DNA from: an uncultured Prevotellaceae bacterium
Lineage (GTDB): Bacteria > Bacteroidota > Bacteroidia > Bacteroidales > Muribaculaceae
Direction of reading: 5' to 3'
Assembly: GCA_947302275.1 (NCBI GenBank)
Contig: CAMYUW010000009.1
Coordinates: forward strand, 1 to 64,000
Length of the DNA: 64,000 nt
This document shows positions 54,100-62,875 of the stretch, piece after piece (position 1 is the first letter of the stretch; each line of letters starts with the position of its first letter). Below the pieces are notes generated by a model. That model did not search any database and had not been told where the DNA came from. It was given only the letters and a program-made list of their open reading frames with translations. The position numbers and the translations under genes were made by a program.

Positions 54100-54395
54100 C
54101 TTTTAGTTTTAAGTTTTTAGTTGTAATTTTTCCTAGTTTTAAGTTTTTAGTTTTCAGTTGTAAGTATTTTTCCTAGTTTTAAGTTTTTAGTTTTTAGTTG
54201 TAAGTATTTTTACTAGTTTTAAGTTTTTAGTTTTTAGTTGTAAGTATGATTTGTATCGCCTGAAAGAGGTAATAGTACTTAAAACTCACAACTTAAAACT
54301 CACAACTTAAATACATAAAACTCACAACTTAAAACTTACAACTTAAATACTTAAAACTTACAACTTAAAACTTACAACTTAAATACTTAAAACTA
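54100..54395. repeat. A/T hairpin repeat with conserved core, copy 2
   Basis: The longest copy, nearly 300 bp, filling the bcd-etfB gap. The left half repeats TTTTAAGTTTTTAGTTTTTAGTTGTAAGTA several times, the right half repeats the complement ACTTACAACTTAAA, and the core at 54244-54285 differs from copy 1 at one position (TATCGCC for TATTGCC). The repeat-unit number appears to vary between copies. Confidence 0.7.
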
Positions 54396-54397
54396 GT

Positions 54398-55537
54398 TTA
54401 TTTGAATAATTGACCGGCGATAACCATGCGCTGAACCTCGGATGTACCTTCGTAGATCTCGGTAATCTTGGCGTCACGCATCATACGCTCTACAGGATAT
54501 TCACGGGTGTAACCATAGCCACCGTGGAATTGTACGGCCTTGGTCGTCACTTCCATAGCGGTCTCGGCAGCAAAGAGCTTAGCCATAGCGGCATCGGCGC
54601 TGTAAGGCAGGTGCATGTCTTTCTTCCATGCGGCACTGCGCACCAGCAGACGGGCAGCCTCGACCTTGGTCTTGAGGTCGGCCATCTGGAACTGGGTGTT
54701 CTGGAACTTGGCGATAGCACGGCCAAACTGCTTGCGCTCCTTGGTGTACTTCACGGTCTCGTCCAGAGCGCCCTGAGCGATGCCAAGGGCCTGTGAGGCG
54801 ATACCGATGCGGCCACCGTCAAGCGTCATCATAGCAATCTTGAAGCCCTTGCCGAGCTGGCCGAGGAGGTTCTCCTTGGGCACGATGCAGTTTTCGAAAA
54901 TCAACTCACAGGTAGCGCTGCCGCGGATACCCATCTTCAACTCCTTCTTACCGATGGAGAAGCCGGGCATATCCCTCTCGACGATGAAAGCCGAGATACC
55001 CTTGGTGCCCTGAGCCTTGTCGGTCATGGCCATCACGATAAACACGTGGGCATTGGAAGCGTTGGTAATGAAAATCTTGGAGCCGTTGAGCACCCAGTGG
55101 TCGCCAGCATCGACAGCGGTAGTCTGCTGCATGGCGGCATCGGTACCTGCATTGGGCTCGGTGAGACCAAATGCGCCAATCCACTCACCCGAAGCGAGCT
55201 TGGGCAAGTATTTCATCTTCTGCTCCTCGGTGCCGTGCTCCAGGATGGGAGCCATGCACAGCGAGGTGTGGGCCGAGAGGACAACACCCGTCGTGGCGCA
55301 CACGCGGGAAAGTTCCTCAACAGCCATGATATACATCTGAACGGTACCACCGGCACCGCCATACTGCTTGGGAATAGGAATACCCATCATGCCGAGTTTA
55401 CCCATCTTTTCGACGGTCTCGATCGGGAAGCGTTCCTGCTCATCGATTTCGGCGGCAAGGGGCTTCACCTCGTTCTCTGCAAATGAGCGTACCATCTGCA
55501 GGAACAGTTGTTCAGTCTTGGAATAGCTAAAATCCAT
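54398..55537 (-). CDS. bcd: Short-chain (butyryl-CoA) acyl-CoA dehydrogenase
   Basis: A 379-residue FAD acyl-CoA dehydrogenase. The typical blocks are present: FGLTEPNAGTDAA, WVLNGSKIFITNA, FENCIVPKENLLG, and YEGTSEVQRMVIAGQLFK with the catalytic Glu in the GTSE region position of short-chain enzymes. It reduces crotonyl-CoA to butyryl-CoA with EtfAB, the final redox step of lysine fermentation. Flanked on both sides by A/T hairpin repeats (115 bp to hbd, 305 bp to etfB). Confidence 0.92.
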   Translation of the reverse strand: MDFSYSKTEQLFLQMVRSFAENEVKPLAAEIDEQERFPIETVEKMGKLGMMGIPIPKQYGGAGGTVQMYIMAVEELSRVCATTGVVLSAHTSLCMAPILEHGTEEQKMKYLPKLASGEWIGAFGLTEPNAGTDAAMQQTTAVDAGDHWVLNGSKIFITNASNAHVFIVMAMTDKAQGTKGISAFIVERDMPGFSIGKKELKMGIRGSATCELIFENCIVPKENLLGQLGKGFKIAMMTLDGGRIGIASQALGIAQGALDETVKYTKERKQFGRAIAKFQNTQFQMADLKTKVEAARLLVRSAAWKKDMHLPYSADAAMAKLFAAETAMEVTTKAVQFHGGYGYTREYPVERMMRDAKITEIYEGTSEVQRMVIAGQLFK

Positions 55538-55543
55538 TTTATT

Positions 55544-55646
55544 CTAGTTTTTAGTTGTAAGTTTTTAGTTTTAAGTTGTAAGTATGATATGTACCGCCTG
55601 AAAATGGTAATATTACTTAAAACTTACAACTTAAAACTTACAACTC
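55544..55646. repeat. A/T hairpin repeat with conserved core, copy 3
   Basis: Shorter copy in the hbd-bcd gap. The core at 55582-55623 reads GTATGATATGTACCGCCTGAAAATGGTAATATTACTT, diverged at about six positions from copies 1 and 2 but with the same frame of TTTTTAGTTTTAAGTTGTAAG arms. Confidence 0.65.
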
Positions 55647-55652
55647 AATTGA

Positions 55653-56489
55653 TTAATACTTGTAGAAGCCTTCTCCCGTCTTGCGGCCAAGCAGACCGGC
55701 GCGAACCATCTTGCGCAGCAGCGGGTGAGGACGGTACTTGGGATCGCCAAACTCGTTGTAAAGCACCTCCATGATGGCGAGGTTCACATCGTTACCGATG
55801 AGGTCGGCCAGTGCGAGGGGTCCCATGGGATGGTTGGCACCCAGCATCATGCACTTGTCGATGTCCTCGGCGCAGGCAATGCCGTCGGCAAGGATACCCA
55901 CTGCCTCGTTGATCATCGGGATCAGGATGCGGTTAACGACAAAACCGGGAGCCTCGTTAACGGGCACGGGGGTCTTGCCGATCTCAGTGGTGAGGTCGAT
56001 GATGCACTTGGCAGTCTCATCGCTGGTGAGCTGGCCCTTGATCACCTCCACGAGCGCCATGCGGTCGGCGGGGTTGAAGAAGTGGCAGCCGATGAACTGA
56101 GCGGGACGGCTGGTGCAAGCAGCAATCTCGGTAATCGAGAGCGACGACGAGTTGGTAGCGAAGATGGTCTCGGGCTTGCAGATCTTGTCAAGCTCCATGA
56201 ACACGTCCTTCTTCAACTGCATGTTCTCGACAGCAGCCTCGATAACGAGGTCGGCATCGGCGAAGTCAGCATAATCGGTCGTCGTGGTGATGTTTGCCAG
56301 GATAGCCTTCATGGCATCCTCGGTGATCTTACCCTTCTCGACGAGCTTGTTGTAACCCTTAGAGATTGAAGCCATGGCCTTGTCCAGGCTCTCCTGGGTG
56401 CGGCTCTTCATGACCACAGGCATCTTGGCGGCAAACGCCTTGACGATACCCTTAGCCATTGTACCTGTTCCAATAACACAAATTTTCAT
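55653..56489 (-). CDS. hbd: 3-hydroxybutyryl-CoA dehydrogenase
   Basis: A 278-residue NAD(P)-dependent 3-hydroxyacyl-CoA dehydrogenase: dinucleotide fold [13 protein letters not shown], then [32 protein letters not shown] and the C-terminal [19 protein letters not shown]. It interconverts acetoacetyl-CoA and 3-hydroxybutyryl-CoA. With the crotonase encoded upstream it makes a second route from acetoacetyl-CoA, a product of the CoA-transferase step, into crotonyl-CoA. The usual GxGxxG is GTGTMA here, a mild variation. Confidence 0.92.
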   Translation of the reverse strand: MKICVIGTGTMAKGIVKAFAAKMPVVMKSRTQESLDKAMASISKGYNKLVEKGKITEDAMKAILANITTTTDYADFADADLVIEAAVENMQLKKDVFMELDKICKPETIFATNSSSLSITEIAACTSRPAQFIGCHFFNPADRMALVEVIKGQLTSDETAKCIIDLTTEIGKTPVPVNEAPGFVVNRILIPMINEAVGILADGIACAEDIDKCMMLGANHPMGPLALADLIGNDVNLAIMEVLYNEFGDPKYRPHPLLRKMVRAGLLGRKTGEGFYKY

Positions 56490-56527
56490 AATCTGTTCTA
56501 TTTATATTGATTGATTAATGTTGTTGT

Positions 56528-57304
56528 TTATTCTCCAATAAAATCTGCTTTGCGCTTGTTGAGGAAGGCGTCCATGCCCTCCTTCTGGTCCTTGGTGGCG
56601 AAGCACTGGCCGAAGAGTTTGTTCTCCAGGCCGATGGCACCGTCGGCATCCAGGTCGTAGCCCTCGTTGATGCTCTGCTTGGCGAGGCGGATGGCCACGG
56701 GAGCATTCTTGAGCATCATCTGAGCCATTTCCATGGCCTTGTCCATCAGCTCCTCGGGCTCATAGACGGCATTGACCAAACCGATGCGCAACGCCTCGTC
56801 GGCACGGATCACCTTGCCCGTGTAGATCATCTCCTTGGCATAGCCCTGGCCGATGAGTTTGGGCAGACGGTAAGTGCCCGAGAAGCCGGGGATGATGCCC
56901 AGGCCCACCTCAGGCTGGCCGAACTTGGCCTTGCTCGAAGCGATGCGGATGTCGCAGGACATCGCCAGTTCGCAGCCACCTCCCAGCGCGAAGCCGTTGA
57001 CAGCAGCGATAACAGGAATGGGCAGTGTCTCGATGCGGCGGAACACCTGTGCGCCCAGACGGCCGAACTCGAAGCCCTGAGGCTCGTTGAGATGGGCCAT
57101 CTCGCTGATATCGGCACCGGCGACAAACGATTTCTCACCGTCGCCCGTGATGATGAGCACGCGGGTCTTAGCGTCCAGGTTGGCGATGAAGTCGCTCATC
57201 TCCTTGAGAATCGTGGAGTTGAGGGCGTTCAGCGACTTGGGGGCCGACACCTTCATGACGGTGATGCCGTCGTTGTGCTCTATCTTGAGAAAGTTGTATT
57301 CCAT
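56528..57304 (-). CDS. crt: Enoyl-CoA hydratase / crotonase
   Basis: A 258-residue crotonase fold protein. The oxyanion-hole segments AGADISEM and NGFALGGGCELAMSCD, and the second catalytic region FGQPEVGLGIIPGFSGT, hold the expected Glu residues. It hydrates crotonyl-CoA to 3-hydroxybutyryl-CoA or the reverse. It lies 15 bp after the CoA-transferase gene and 38 bp before hbd, in a single transcription unit. A role specific to lysine degradation is not required by the known pathway, so it probably joins lysine and acetyl-CoA/acetoacetate carbon flow. Confidence 0.9.
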   Translation of the reverse strand: MEYNFLKIEHNDGITVMKVSAPKSLNALNSTILKEMSDFIANLDAKTRVLIITGDGEKSFVAGADISEMAHLNEPQGFEFGRLGAQVFRRIETLPIPVIAAVNGFALGGGCELAMSCDIRIASSKAKFGQPEVGLGIIPGFSGTYRLPKLIGQGYAKEMIYTGKVIRADEALRIGLVNAVYEPEELMDKAMEMAQMMLKNAPVAIRLAKQSINEGYDLDADGAIGLENKLFGQCFATKDQKEGMDAFLNKRKADFIGE

Positions 57305-57319
57305 GACAATGGGCTGGAA

Positions 57320-57979
57320 TTAAACATCCATGGGCTTGAGGTCGGGCGAGATGATGAGCTTGGCCTCGGTAGCGGCCTGTACATCCTCGACGGTAAATTC
57401 GGGATGCAACTCACGCAGTACGATACCCTCGGGGGTGATGTCCATAACGCCCATCTCGGTGATGATCATGTTGACCTGACCAGCAGCGGTAAGGGGCAGT
57501 GTGCACTCCTTCAAGATCTTGGGGTTACCCTTCTGGGTGTGCTCCATGGTGAGGATCACACGCTTGGCACCCACAACGAGGTCCATAGCGCCGCCCATGC
57601 CGGGAGCCATCTTGCCGGGGATAATCCAGTTGGCGAGGTTACCCTTCTCATCTACCTGCAGAGCACCCAGGAACGACACGTTCACGTGACCGCCACGGAT
57701 GATAGCGAACGAGGTAGCCGAGTCGAAGGTGCAAGCACCGGGATTCAACGTGATGGCACCGCCACCGGCGTTGATCAGGTTCTTGTCCTCCTTGCCTTCT
57801 TCGGGCGAGGGGCCCATACCCATAGCGCCATTCTCGGTCTGCAAGGTAACAGACACGCCGTCAGGCAAATAGTTAGGAATTAAGGTGGGGATACCAATAC
57901 CCAGATTCACAACATCGCCGTCGTGCAATTCCTTGGCGGCACGCTTTGCGATGACTTCTCTCATTTGATATTTATCCAT
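57320..57979 (-). CDS. CoA-transferase subunit B (butyryl-CoA:acetoacetate CoA-transferase type)
   Basis: A 219-residue beta subunit of a 3-oxoacid-type CoA-transferase. The motif [14 protein letters not shown] holds the catalytic Glu, and [30 protein letters not shown] is the usual following block. In lysine fermentation the enzyme moves CoA from butyryl-CoA to acetoacetate. The partner alpha subunit (AtoD-like) is not adjacent and is absent from the window, so it should be encoded elsewhere, perhaps upstream of kamA. Confidence 0.88.
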   Translation of the reverse strand: MDKYQMREVIAKRAAKELHDGDVVNLGIGIPTLIPNYLPDGVSVTLQTENGAMGMGPSPEEGKEDKNLINAGGGAITLNPGACTFDSATSFAIIRGGHVNVSFLGALQVDEKGNLANWIIPGKMAPGMGGAMDLVVGAKRVILTMEHTQKGNPKILKECTLPLTAAGQVNMIITEMGVMDITPEGIVLRELHPEFTVEDVQAATEAKLIISPDLKPMDV

Positions 57980-58019
57980 AATAGTACGGTTTTGAGATTA
58001 ATTATATGTTTTTAAAAAG

Positions 58020-58808
58020 TTATTTCATTCCTCTCTTGACCATCTCCTGCACGACAAACGATGCCACGTCGTCGGCATAGGTGTTCATGCCAAAGCCGGC
58101 GTCAAAGCCCAGCTCCTTGGCCAGTTCATGGGTGACACGAGCGCCACCGCAGCAGCAGATCATCTTGTCGCGCAGGCCCTCGGCCTCCATCAGCTCGATG
58201 AACTCGGTCATGTTCTTGATGTGCACGTCCTTCTGGGTCACGGTCTGCGAGACGAGCAGCGCATCGGCATGGAGTTCAATACCCTTGGCGATAAACTCGT
58301 CGTTGGGCACCTGCGACCCCAGGTTATAGGCCTCGATCATCTCGTAGCGCTCCAGACCATAATGGCCGGCATAGCCTTTCATGTTCATGATGGCATCGAT
58401 ACCCACGGTGTGGGCGTCGGTTCCTGTCGATGCACCCACGATGACAATCTTGCGGCCGATGTTTTCCTTGATATACTCATCGGTCTCATACATGTCCATC
58501 GTGTTGCTCTCAACCTTGGGGACATAGATGGTGCTGTAGTCCACTGTGTGGGTGCAGCTGCCATAGCAGTTGAAGAAAGTGAAACCAGGGGTCAACTCCT
58601 TATAGAAAACCACACTGGGATTCTCGAGACCCATCTTGCGGAGCAACTGCTTGGCGGCTTCGACCGCCTCGGCGCCACAGGGCACAGGCAGGGTGAAGCT
58701 GAGCTGTACCTTGCCGTCGTTCATCGTGTCGCCATAGGGCTTTATCTTGGTGAAGTCTAAGGTTTTGTCAAAATCCTTAGCTTCCATGCTATATAATCCT
58801 TCGCTCAT
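58020..58808 (-). CDS. kamE: Lysine 5,6-aminomutase beta subunit
   Basis: A 262-residue B12-binding subunit. TGTDAHTVGIDAIMN contains the base-off cobalamin motif DxHxxG, and the Rossmann part DALLVSQTVTQKDVHIKNM and CCCGGARVTHELAKELGFDAGFG match KamE/OraE-type proteins. The N-terminal dimerisation part (DTMNDGKVQLSFTLPVP) is present too. With KamD it moves the amino group of beta-lysine from C6 to C5 using adenosylcobalamin and PLP. It follows kamD by 35 bp. Confidence 0.93.
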   Translation of the reverse strand: MSEGLYSMEAKDFDKTLDFTKIKPYGDTMNDGKVQLSFTLPVPCGAEAVEAAKQLLRKMGLENPSVVFYKELTPGFTFFNCYGSCTHTVDYSTIYVPKVESNTMDMYETDEYIKENIGRKIVIVGASTGTDAHTVGIDAIMNMKGYAGHYGLERYEMIEAYNLGSQVPNDEFIAKGIELHADALLVSQTVTQKDVHIKNMTEFIELMEAEGLRDKMICCCGGARVTHELAKELGFDAGFGMNTYADDVASFVVQEMVKRGMK

Positions 58809-58843
58809 AGTCGTATAGTAACCTTAATTGTGATGTGTTGTTA

Positions 58844-60400
58844 TTATCTCTTGCCTTTCATCAGCTCCACAAACGGGTTGAAGTAGTTCTCGCCCTTCAT
58901 GGTTACACCCTGCAGGCCCTTACCACCGTTCTTGGGACGTTTCACGTCGCCAAAGATACCCTTCTCCAGGGCGGTGAACAGGCCTTCCTTGGTAATCTCT
59001 TCAAGCAACTTGATGGTGTTGCCGAGCACTTCCTTAACACGGTTGCGGCAGATACCGCCCTCGACAAACTCCATCTCCTCGCCGATGCTCTTCATATTAT
59101 TGAAGATGTACTTGGCATTCTCAATTGAGAGGTAACGGTCGCTCATGAAGGGGGTGTGGATAGCCTCGGTGGGCATGCCCAGCAGCTGGATTCCCTGATG
59201 GGTCCAGATACCAATCATATTGAACAGGGCATCCTGGATGTGGCCACGGAAGATGTTACCGGTCATGAACTTCGTAGGCGGCATATACTTCAACGTGGCC
59301 TTGGGGAAGATCTCGCGGGTCATCTGTGCCTGAGCCAGCTCCAGCAAGAAGCCGTTCTCCAGCATGGGATCCATCTCGAACGCGTGACCCAGACCCATCT
59401 GCTCCTCGGGCAGACCGGCCATGAGTGCCAACTGCTCGTTGATGAGGTCAGAGGCCAACACGGTGTGGGCTGCCTCGACGGCATCGGCAGTAGTGAGGTA
59501 GTTGTCCTCACCCGTGTTGATGATCACACCGGCAAAGCCATTAATGATGCGGCTCATGTACTGGTCGATGAGCGTGCGCTGCATGTTGATGTCACGGAAC
59601 AAGATGCCGTAGAGGGCATCGTTCAGCATCACATCCAGACCTTCAAAGGCACCCATGATGGCAATTTCGGGCATACACAGACCAGAGCAGTAGTTGCACA
59701 GGCGGATGTAACGACCCTGCTCCTCGCCTACCTCATCGAGCGCCTTGCGCATGATGCGGAAGTTCTCCTGAGTGGCAAAAGTACCGCCAAAGCCCTCGGT
59801 TGTCGCGCCATAAGGCACATAGTCCAACAAACTCTGACCGGTGGTGCGGATAACGGCGATGACGTCGGCACCCTGACGGGCTCCTGCCTGAGCCTGTACC
59901 ACGTCCTCATAGATGTTACCCGTTGCCACAATGATGTAAAGGTAAGGCTTGGGACCCTCACCGATGGTCTCAAGATAATGCTCACGACGGGCACGACGGG
60001 CACGGATGCGTGCCATGCTCTCGTCGATAACGGGTTGCAGGGCGTCGGCGACCTTTTTGGGGTCACGGGTGACCACCTTGGTGATATCCAACTCGCCAGT
60101 TGCCACCTTCTCAGCAATCTGCTGCGGGTTGAGACCCGTCTGGATCATGGCGTTAGCGATAAAGAACAGGGCACCTTCACTCAAGACACCCTTATCCTTC
60201 AGGGTTTCTACCACCACGTTGGGCAGAGGCACGTCGTTGTCATCAACACCGTCGATACCCATCAAGCGGCACAGGGTGCGCTCGACAGCTACCGTCGTGT
60301 ATTGCTCCACGAAGGACTGTACGTCCTCAGCGATGCCTTTGGCCAAACCTCTGGCATACTCAACTTTTTCAAAATCTAGTCCTAACTTGCTCTTTTGCAT
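58844..60400 (-). CDS. kamD: Lysine 5,6-aminomutase alpha subunit
   Basis: A 518-residue protein, the normal length for KamD, beginning KSKLGLDFEKVEYARGLAKGIAEDVQ. PLP- and substrate-binding barrel blocks include IRTTGQSLLDYVPYGATTEGFGGTFATQENFRIM and NTGEDNYLTTADAVEAAHTVLASDLINEQLA. It forms the D-lysine/L-beta-lysine 5,6-aminomutase with KamE. It comes 19 bp after the MutS-like gene. Recognition is strong; no missing segment is visible. Confidence 0.93.
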   Translation of the reverse strand: MQKSKLGLDFEKVEYARGLAKGIAEDVQSFVEQYTTVAVERTLCRLMGIDGVDDNDVPLPNVVVETLKDKGVLSEGALFFIANAMIQTGLNPQQIAEKVATGELDITKVVTRDPKKVADALQPVIDESMARIRARRARREHYLETIGEGPKPYLYIIVATGNIYEDVVQAQAGARQGADVIAVIRTTGQSLLDYVPYGATTEGFGGTFATQENFRIMRKALDEVGEEQGRYIRLCNYCSGLCMPEIAIMGAFEGLDVMLNDALYGILFRDINMQRTLIDQYMSRIINGFAGVIINTGEDNYLTTADAVEAAHTVLASDLINEQLALMAGLPEEQMGLGHAFEMDPMLENGFLLELAQAQMTREIFPKATLKYMPPTKFMTGNIFRGHIQDALFNMIGIWTHQGIQLLGMPTEAIHTPFMSDRYLSIENAKYIFNNMKSIGEEMEFVEGGICRNRVKEVLGNTIKLLEEITKEGLFTALEKGIFGDVKRPKNGGKGLQGVTMKGENYFNPFVELMKGKR

Positions 60401-60419
60401 AGTATTATCGTATATAGTA

Positions 60420-61787
60420 TCAATGTTTGTCCATTTTGCCTGATGACGGTGAGTTCTCCAGTTGTGACCTCGCCATACTGATCCACTCGCTGTCGATGCC
60501 CAGGCTCTCGGCGATGTTCAGGGCCTCGTGGGGCACCTCGCCGTCCTGTACCTCGACCAGCCGGTAATCCATTGCGCCGTTCTCGAAACCTTTCACCCTG
60601 AGGCATCGGGCTTCACCCGGCTCTATATCGTAGTGCGTCGTCATGACCAGGCTCATATCCCTGCCTGATAGCACCTTGAGCAACGACGACACCAGGGCAG
60701 CGCCCTCGGTGGGATTGGTCGTGCGGGCTGGCTCGTCAATCAACGCCAGTAATTTCTTGTTTTCGCGTGATGCCTTGATGACGGCATCAATGTTCTTCAT
60801 CTCGGCGGCAAACGACGACAGGCCTTTCTCGACCGACTGCTCGTCACCGATGCAGAAGTGTATCTCGTCTTTCACGGCAATTTGGGCCGCAGCCGCGGGA
60901 ATGCCGAACCCGAATTGGAAGAGCAGCTGACACAAAGTCAACGTCTTCAACACCACGGTTTTGCCACCCATGTTAGCGCCCGTGATGAGCGTGGGCTGAT
61001 GCCCGAAGGCGATGTCAACCGGCTGGAACTGCTTGCCTTGGCCAGCCAGTGCCTTTTTAACCTGGGGGTGGAACATCGCCTGATATTGGCTGGTTCCGTC
61101 TTGAGACAAGGAGGGGAACGACAAGCCCATCTCCTTCATCTGTTTTGCCTTGGCCAGATAGATGTCAATCTGGGCCAGGGCGAGTTGTGCCTGAGCAATA
61201 GCCGTTGCAAAGGGGTGCAATTGACGGCTCAGATCTTTTCTTACACCCTCCTCAAGTTCACTGGCCTGCAGCAAGAGGTCGTCTTGCTCGTCAGGATGCT
61301 GGCGCATCTGGTTGCGCAGGTCCTTGAGTTGGGCACAATAGGAGTCATAAATATAGAAAGTGGCTATTTTCATCCCATCGGGATCAAGGATATCAATGAC
61401 CTTGTCCAGAGCGGGAATCTCCACTACTTCATCCATGCCATGCTGCTGCAACAACTTTTTCACGTCGGTGGACAGGATGGCCAGGTGCTTTACCTCAAAC
61501 AACTCTATATCGTCAAGGACCGAACCCTGATTCAGGTTCTTGATGGTGGTATGGATATCCTTCAATCCACACAGCTTGTTGGTGAGCGTGCTGATGTGGA
61601 TTGGGTCAACCTGATTGAAGAAGTCGGCAAAACGGCGCAACACGGCATAGGATGCAGTAATCTCCCCTTCCCGCGTCATCATGGGCGAGTCGAGGAGCCA
61701 GCGGCGGGCATAACCCGATTGCAGTTCCAGCTCATCGAGCATGAAACGCAGACCACAAGGCGATTCTATGACTTTCTTCAGTTGCAC
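60420..61787 (-). CDS. kamC: MutS-like ATPase of the lysine aminomutase cluster
   Basis: A 455-residue protein with a C-terminal MutS-type ABC ATPase: Walker A TGANMGGKTVVLKTL, Walker B-like LLALIDEPARTTNPTEGAAL and LVMTTHYDIEP. The N-terminal half lacks the mismatch-recognition domain, so it is not a repair MutS. Proteins of this kind are found between kamA and kamD in lysine fermentation clusters (kamC in fusobacterial and Porphyromonas-type clusters). A role in assembly or reactivation of the B12 mutase is the usual suspicion, but no function is established to my knowledge. It abuts the P-loop gene upstream by 4 bp. Confidence 0.78.
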   Translation of the reverse strand: MQLKKVIESPCGLRFMLDELELQSGYARRWLLDSPMMTREGEITASYAVLRRFADFFNQVDPIHISTLTNKLCGLKDIHTTIKNLNQGSVLDDIELFEVKHLAILSTDVKKLLQQHGMDEVVEIPALDKVIDILDPDGMKIATFYIYDSYCAQLKDLRNQMRQHPDEQDDLLLQASELEEGVRKDLSRQLHPFATAIAQAQLALAQIDIYLAKAKQMKEMGLSFPSLSQDGTSQYQAMFHPQVKKALAGQGKQFQPVDIAFGHQPTLITGANMGGKTVVLKTLTLCQLLFQFGFGIPAAAAQIAVKDEIHFCIGDEQSVEKGLSSFAAEMKNIDAVIKASRENKKLLALIDEPARTTNPTEGAALVSSLLKVLSGRDMSLVMTTHYDIEPGEARCLRVKGFENGAMDYRLVEVQDGEVPHEALNIAESLGIDSEWISMARSQLENSPSSGKMDKH

Positions 61788-61791
61788 AATT

Positions 61792-62805
61792 TTACTGCTT
61801 GTTCTTTAACAGGTCATATACGGGAAGCTGAATGGCTTCGCTCAGTTTGTTACATAACGTATCCGAGTCGAGGACATACCCGCTGGGTGAGGTCGGATTG
61901 ACGGTGACGGCAATGAGCTTGCTGCGTTGCAGTACCCTGATGCGTCCTCCCGACTTGAGGAACAGCCTGAACTGCTGGGGGGTGACAAATATCTTTGTAA
62001 AATCACGCACCACCAGTTCAACCTGCTTGAGGGTCTTGTTCTTCCTCACCTTCTCGAGGAAGCCATCGACCAGCGCACCTGCCACGTAGAGTGTCCTGCA
62101 ATCCTCCATGCCCTCGAAGTGGATATCCTTGGACAGGGAAGTCAGGGCTTCGAGACTATTGAGCCCACCTTCATTGTCAATAAACCAGACACCTTTCTCA
62201 AGCGGCATAAGCGTCCTGATGTTATCTTCACTGGTCAATTCCAGATTGACCAGGTCCACAACATGGGATGTCTTGCTTACCAGGGTGCTCATACTGGCCG
62301 AATAGGCGGCTCCAGTTGCCAGAATCATCGACTGGCTTACGGCTGGTGATGCCGAACTCATGCGAGACAATGCACCATCGATAATCACCAGGTCGATGTC
62401 CAGTCGGCGCATCTCGCCCATCCATCGCCTGAGGCTGATGGCCGACGAGGGGCCCGAGAGCAGGATTTTGCCTCCAGTCAAAGCTCTTGCTGTCACCACC
62501 CTGCCTAACGAGGTATTCTCGTCACTCACGTCAATGAGCTCTGACACCAGGCGCCGTTGCCGGTAATGCATCTCACTCGTTCCGAAATACATGCCCTCGC
62601 GCAGGACGATTTCGGGCTTCTGGGTGCGGGTTACCTGGTCCACGGTCTCCCCATCGATGCCGATGGATGTCACGGCAATGCGCTTACTCTGGACAGGCAT
62701 GCGGTCGAGCACATACTTGAGGCACTCGGTCTTGCCTGTATTCTTTTCCAGGCCCACGATAGACAGGCTATCGTAACGCAATATTTCGTCGATGAACGGG
62801 AGCAC
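61792..62805 (-). CDS. kamB: P-loop protein of the lysine aminomutase cluster
   Basis: A 337-residue protein. Near the N-terminus SIVGLEKNTGKTECLKYVL is a P-loop of the MobB/G3E-like NTPase kind, followed by a switch-like DLVIIDGALSRMSSASP. The rest is not recognised. It is encoded 4 bp before the MutS-like gene and after kamA. The position is that of kamB in known clusters, and the name is given for position. It may act with KamC as a chaperone or reactivase for KamDE; this is inference. Confidence 0.7.
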   Translation of the reverse strand: MLPFIDEILRYDSLSIVGLEKNTGKTECLKYVLDRMPVQSKRIAVTSIGIDGETVDQVTRTQKPEIVLREGMYFGTSEMHYRQRRLVSELIDVSDENTSLGRVVTARALTGGKILLSGPSSAISLRRWMGEMRRLDIDLVIIDGALSRMSSASPAVSQSMILATGAAYSASMSTLVSKTSHVVDLVNLELTSEDNIRTLMPLEKGVWFIDNEGGLNSLEALTSLSKDIHFEGMEDCRTLYVAGALVDGFLEKVRKNKTLKQVELVVRDFTKIFVTPQQFRLFLKSGGRIRVLQRSKLIAVTVNPTSPSGYVLDSDTLCNKLSEAIQLPVYDLLKNKQ

Positions 62806-62875
62806 TATACGATAAAACTATCTGACAGCCTGTGGAGGCGTTTGGTAGCCTCCACAGACCAGCAGATAAACGGTT

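Noticed and set aside
53134-54395. Possible CRISPR array in the A/T repeats between the etf and bcd genes
   Set aside because: The units are contiguous direct and inverted low-complexity words without unique spacers of constant length, and no cas gene is nearby.
59156-60379. 407-codon plus-strand ORF opposite kamD
   Set aside because: Shadow of a strongly recognised gene; no domain or start signal.
60420-61787. DNA mismatch repair MutS
   Set aside because: It lacks the mismatch-recognition and connector domains and is embedded in the aminomutase operon.
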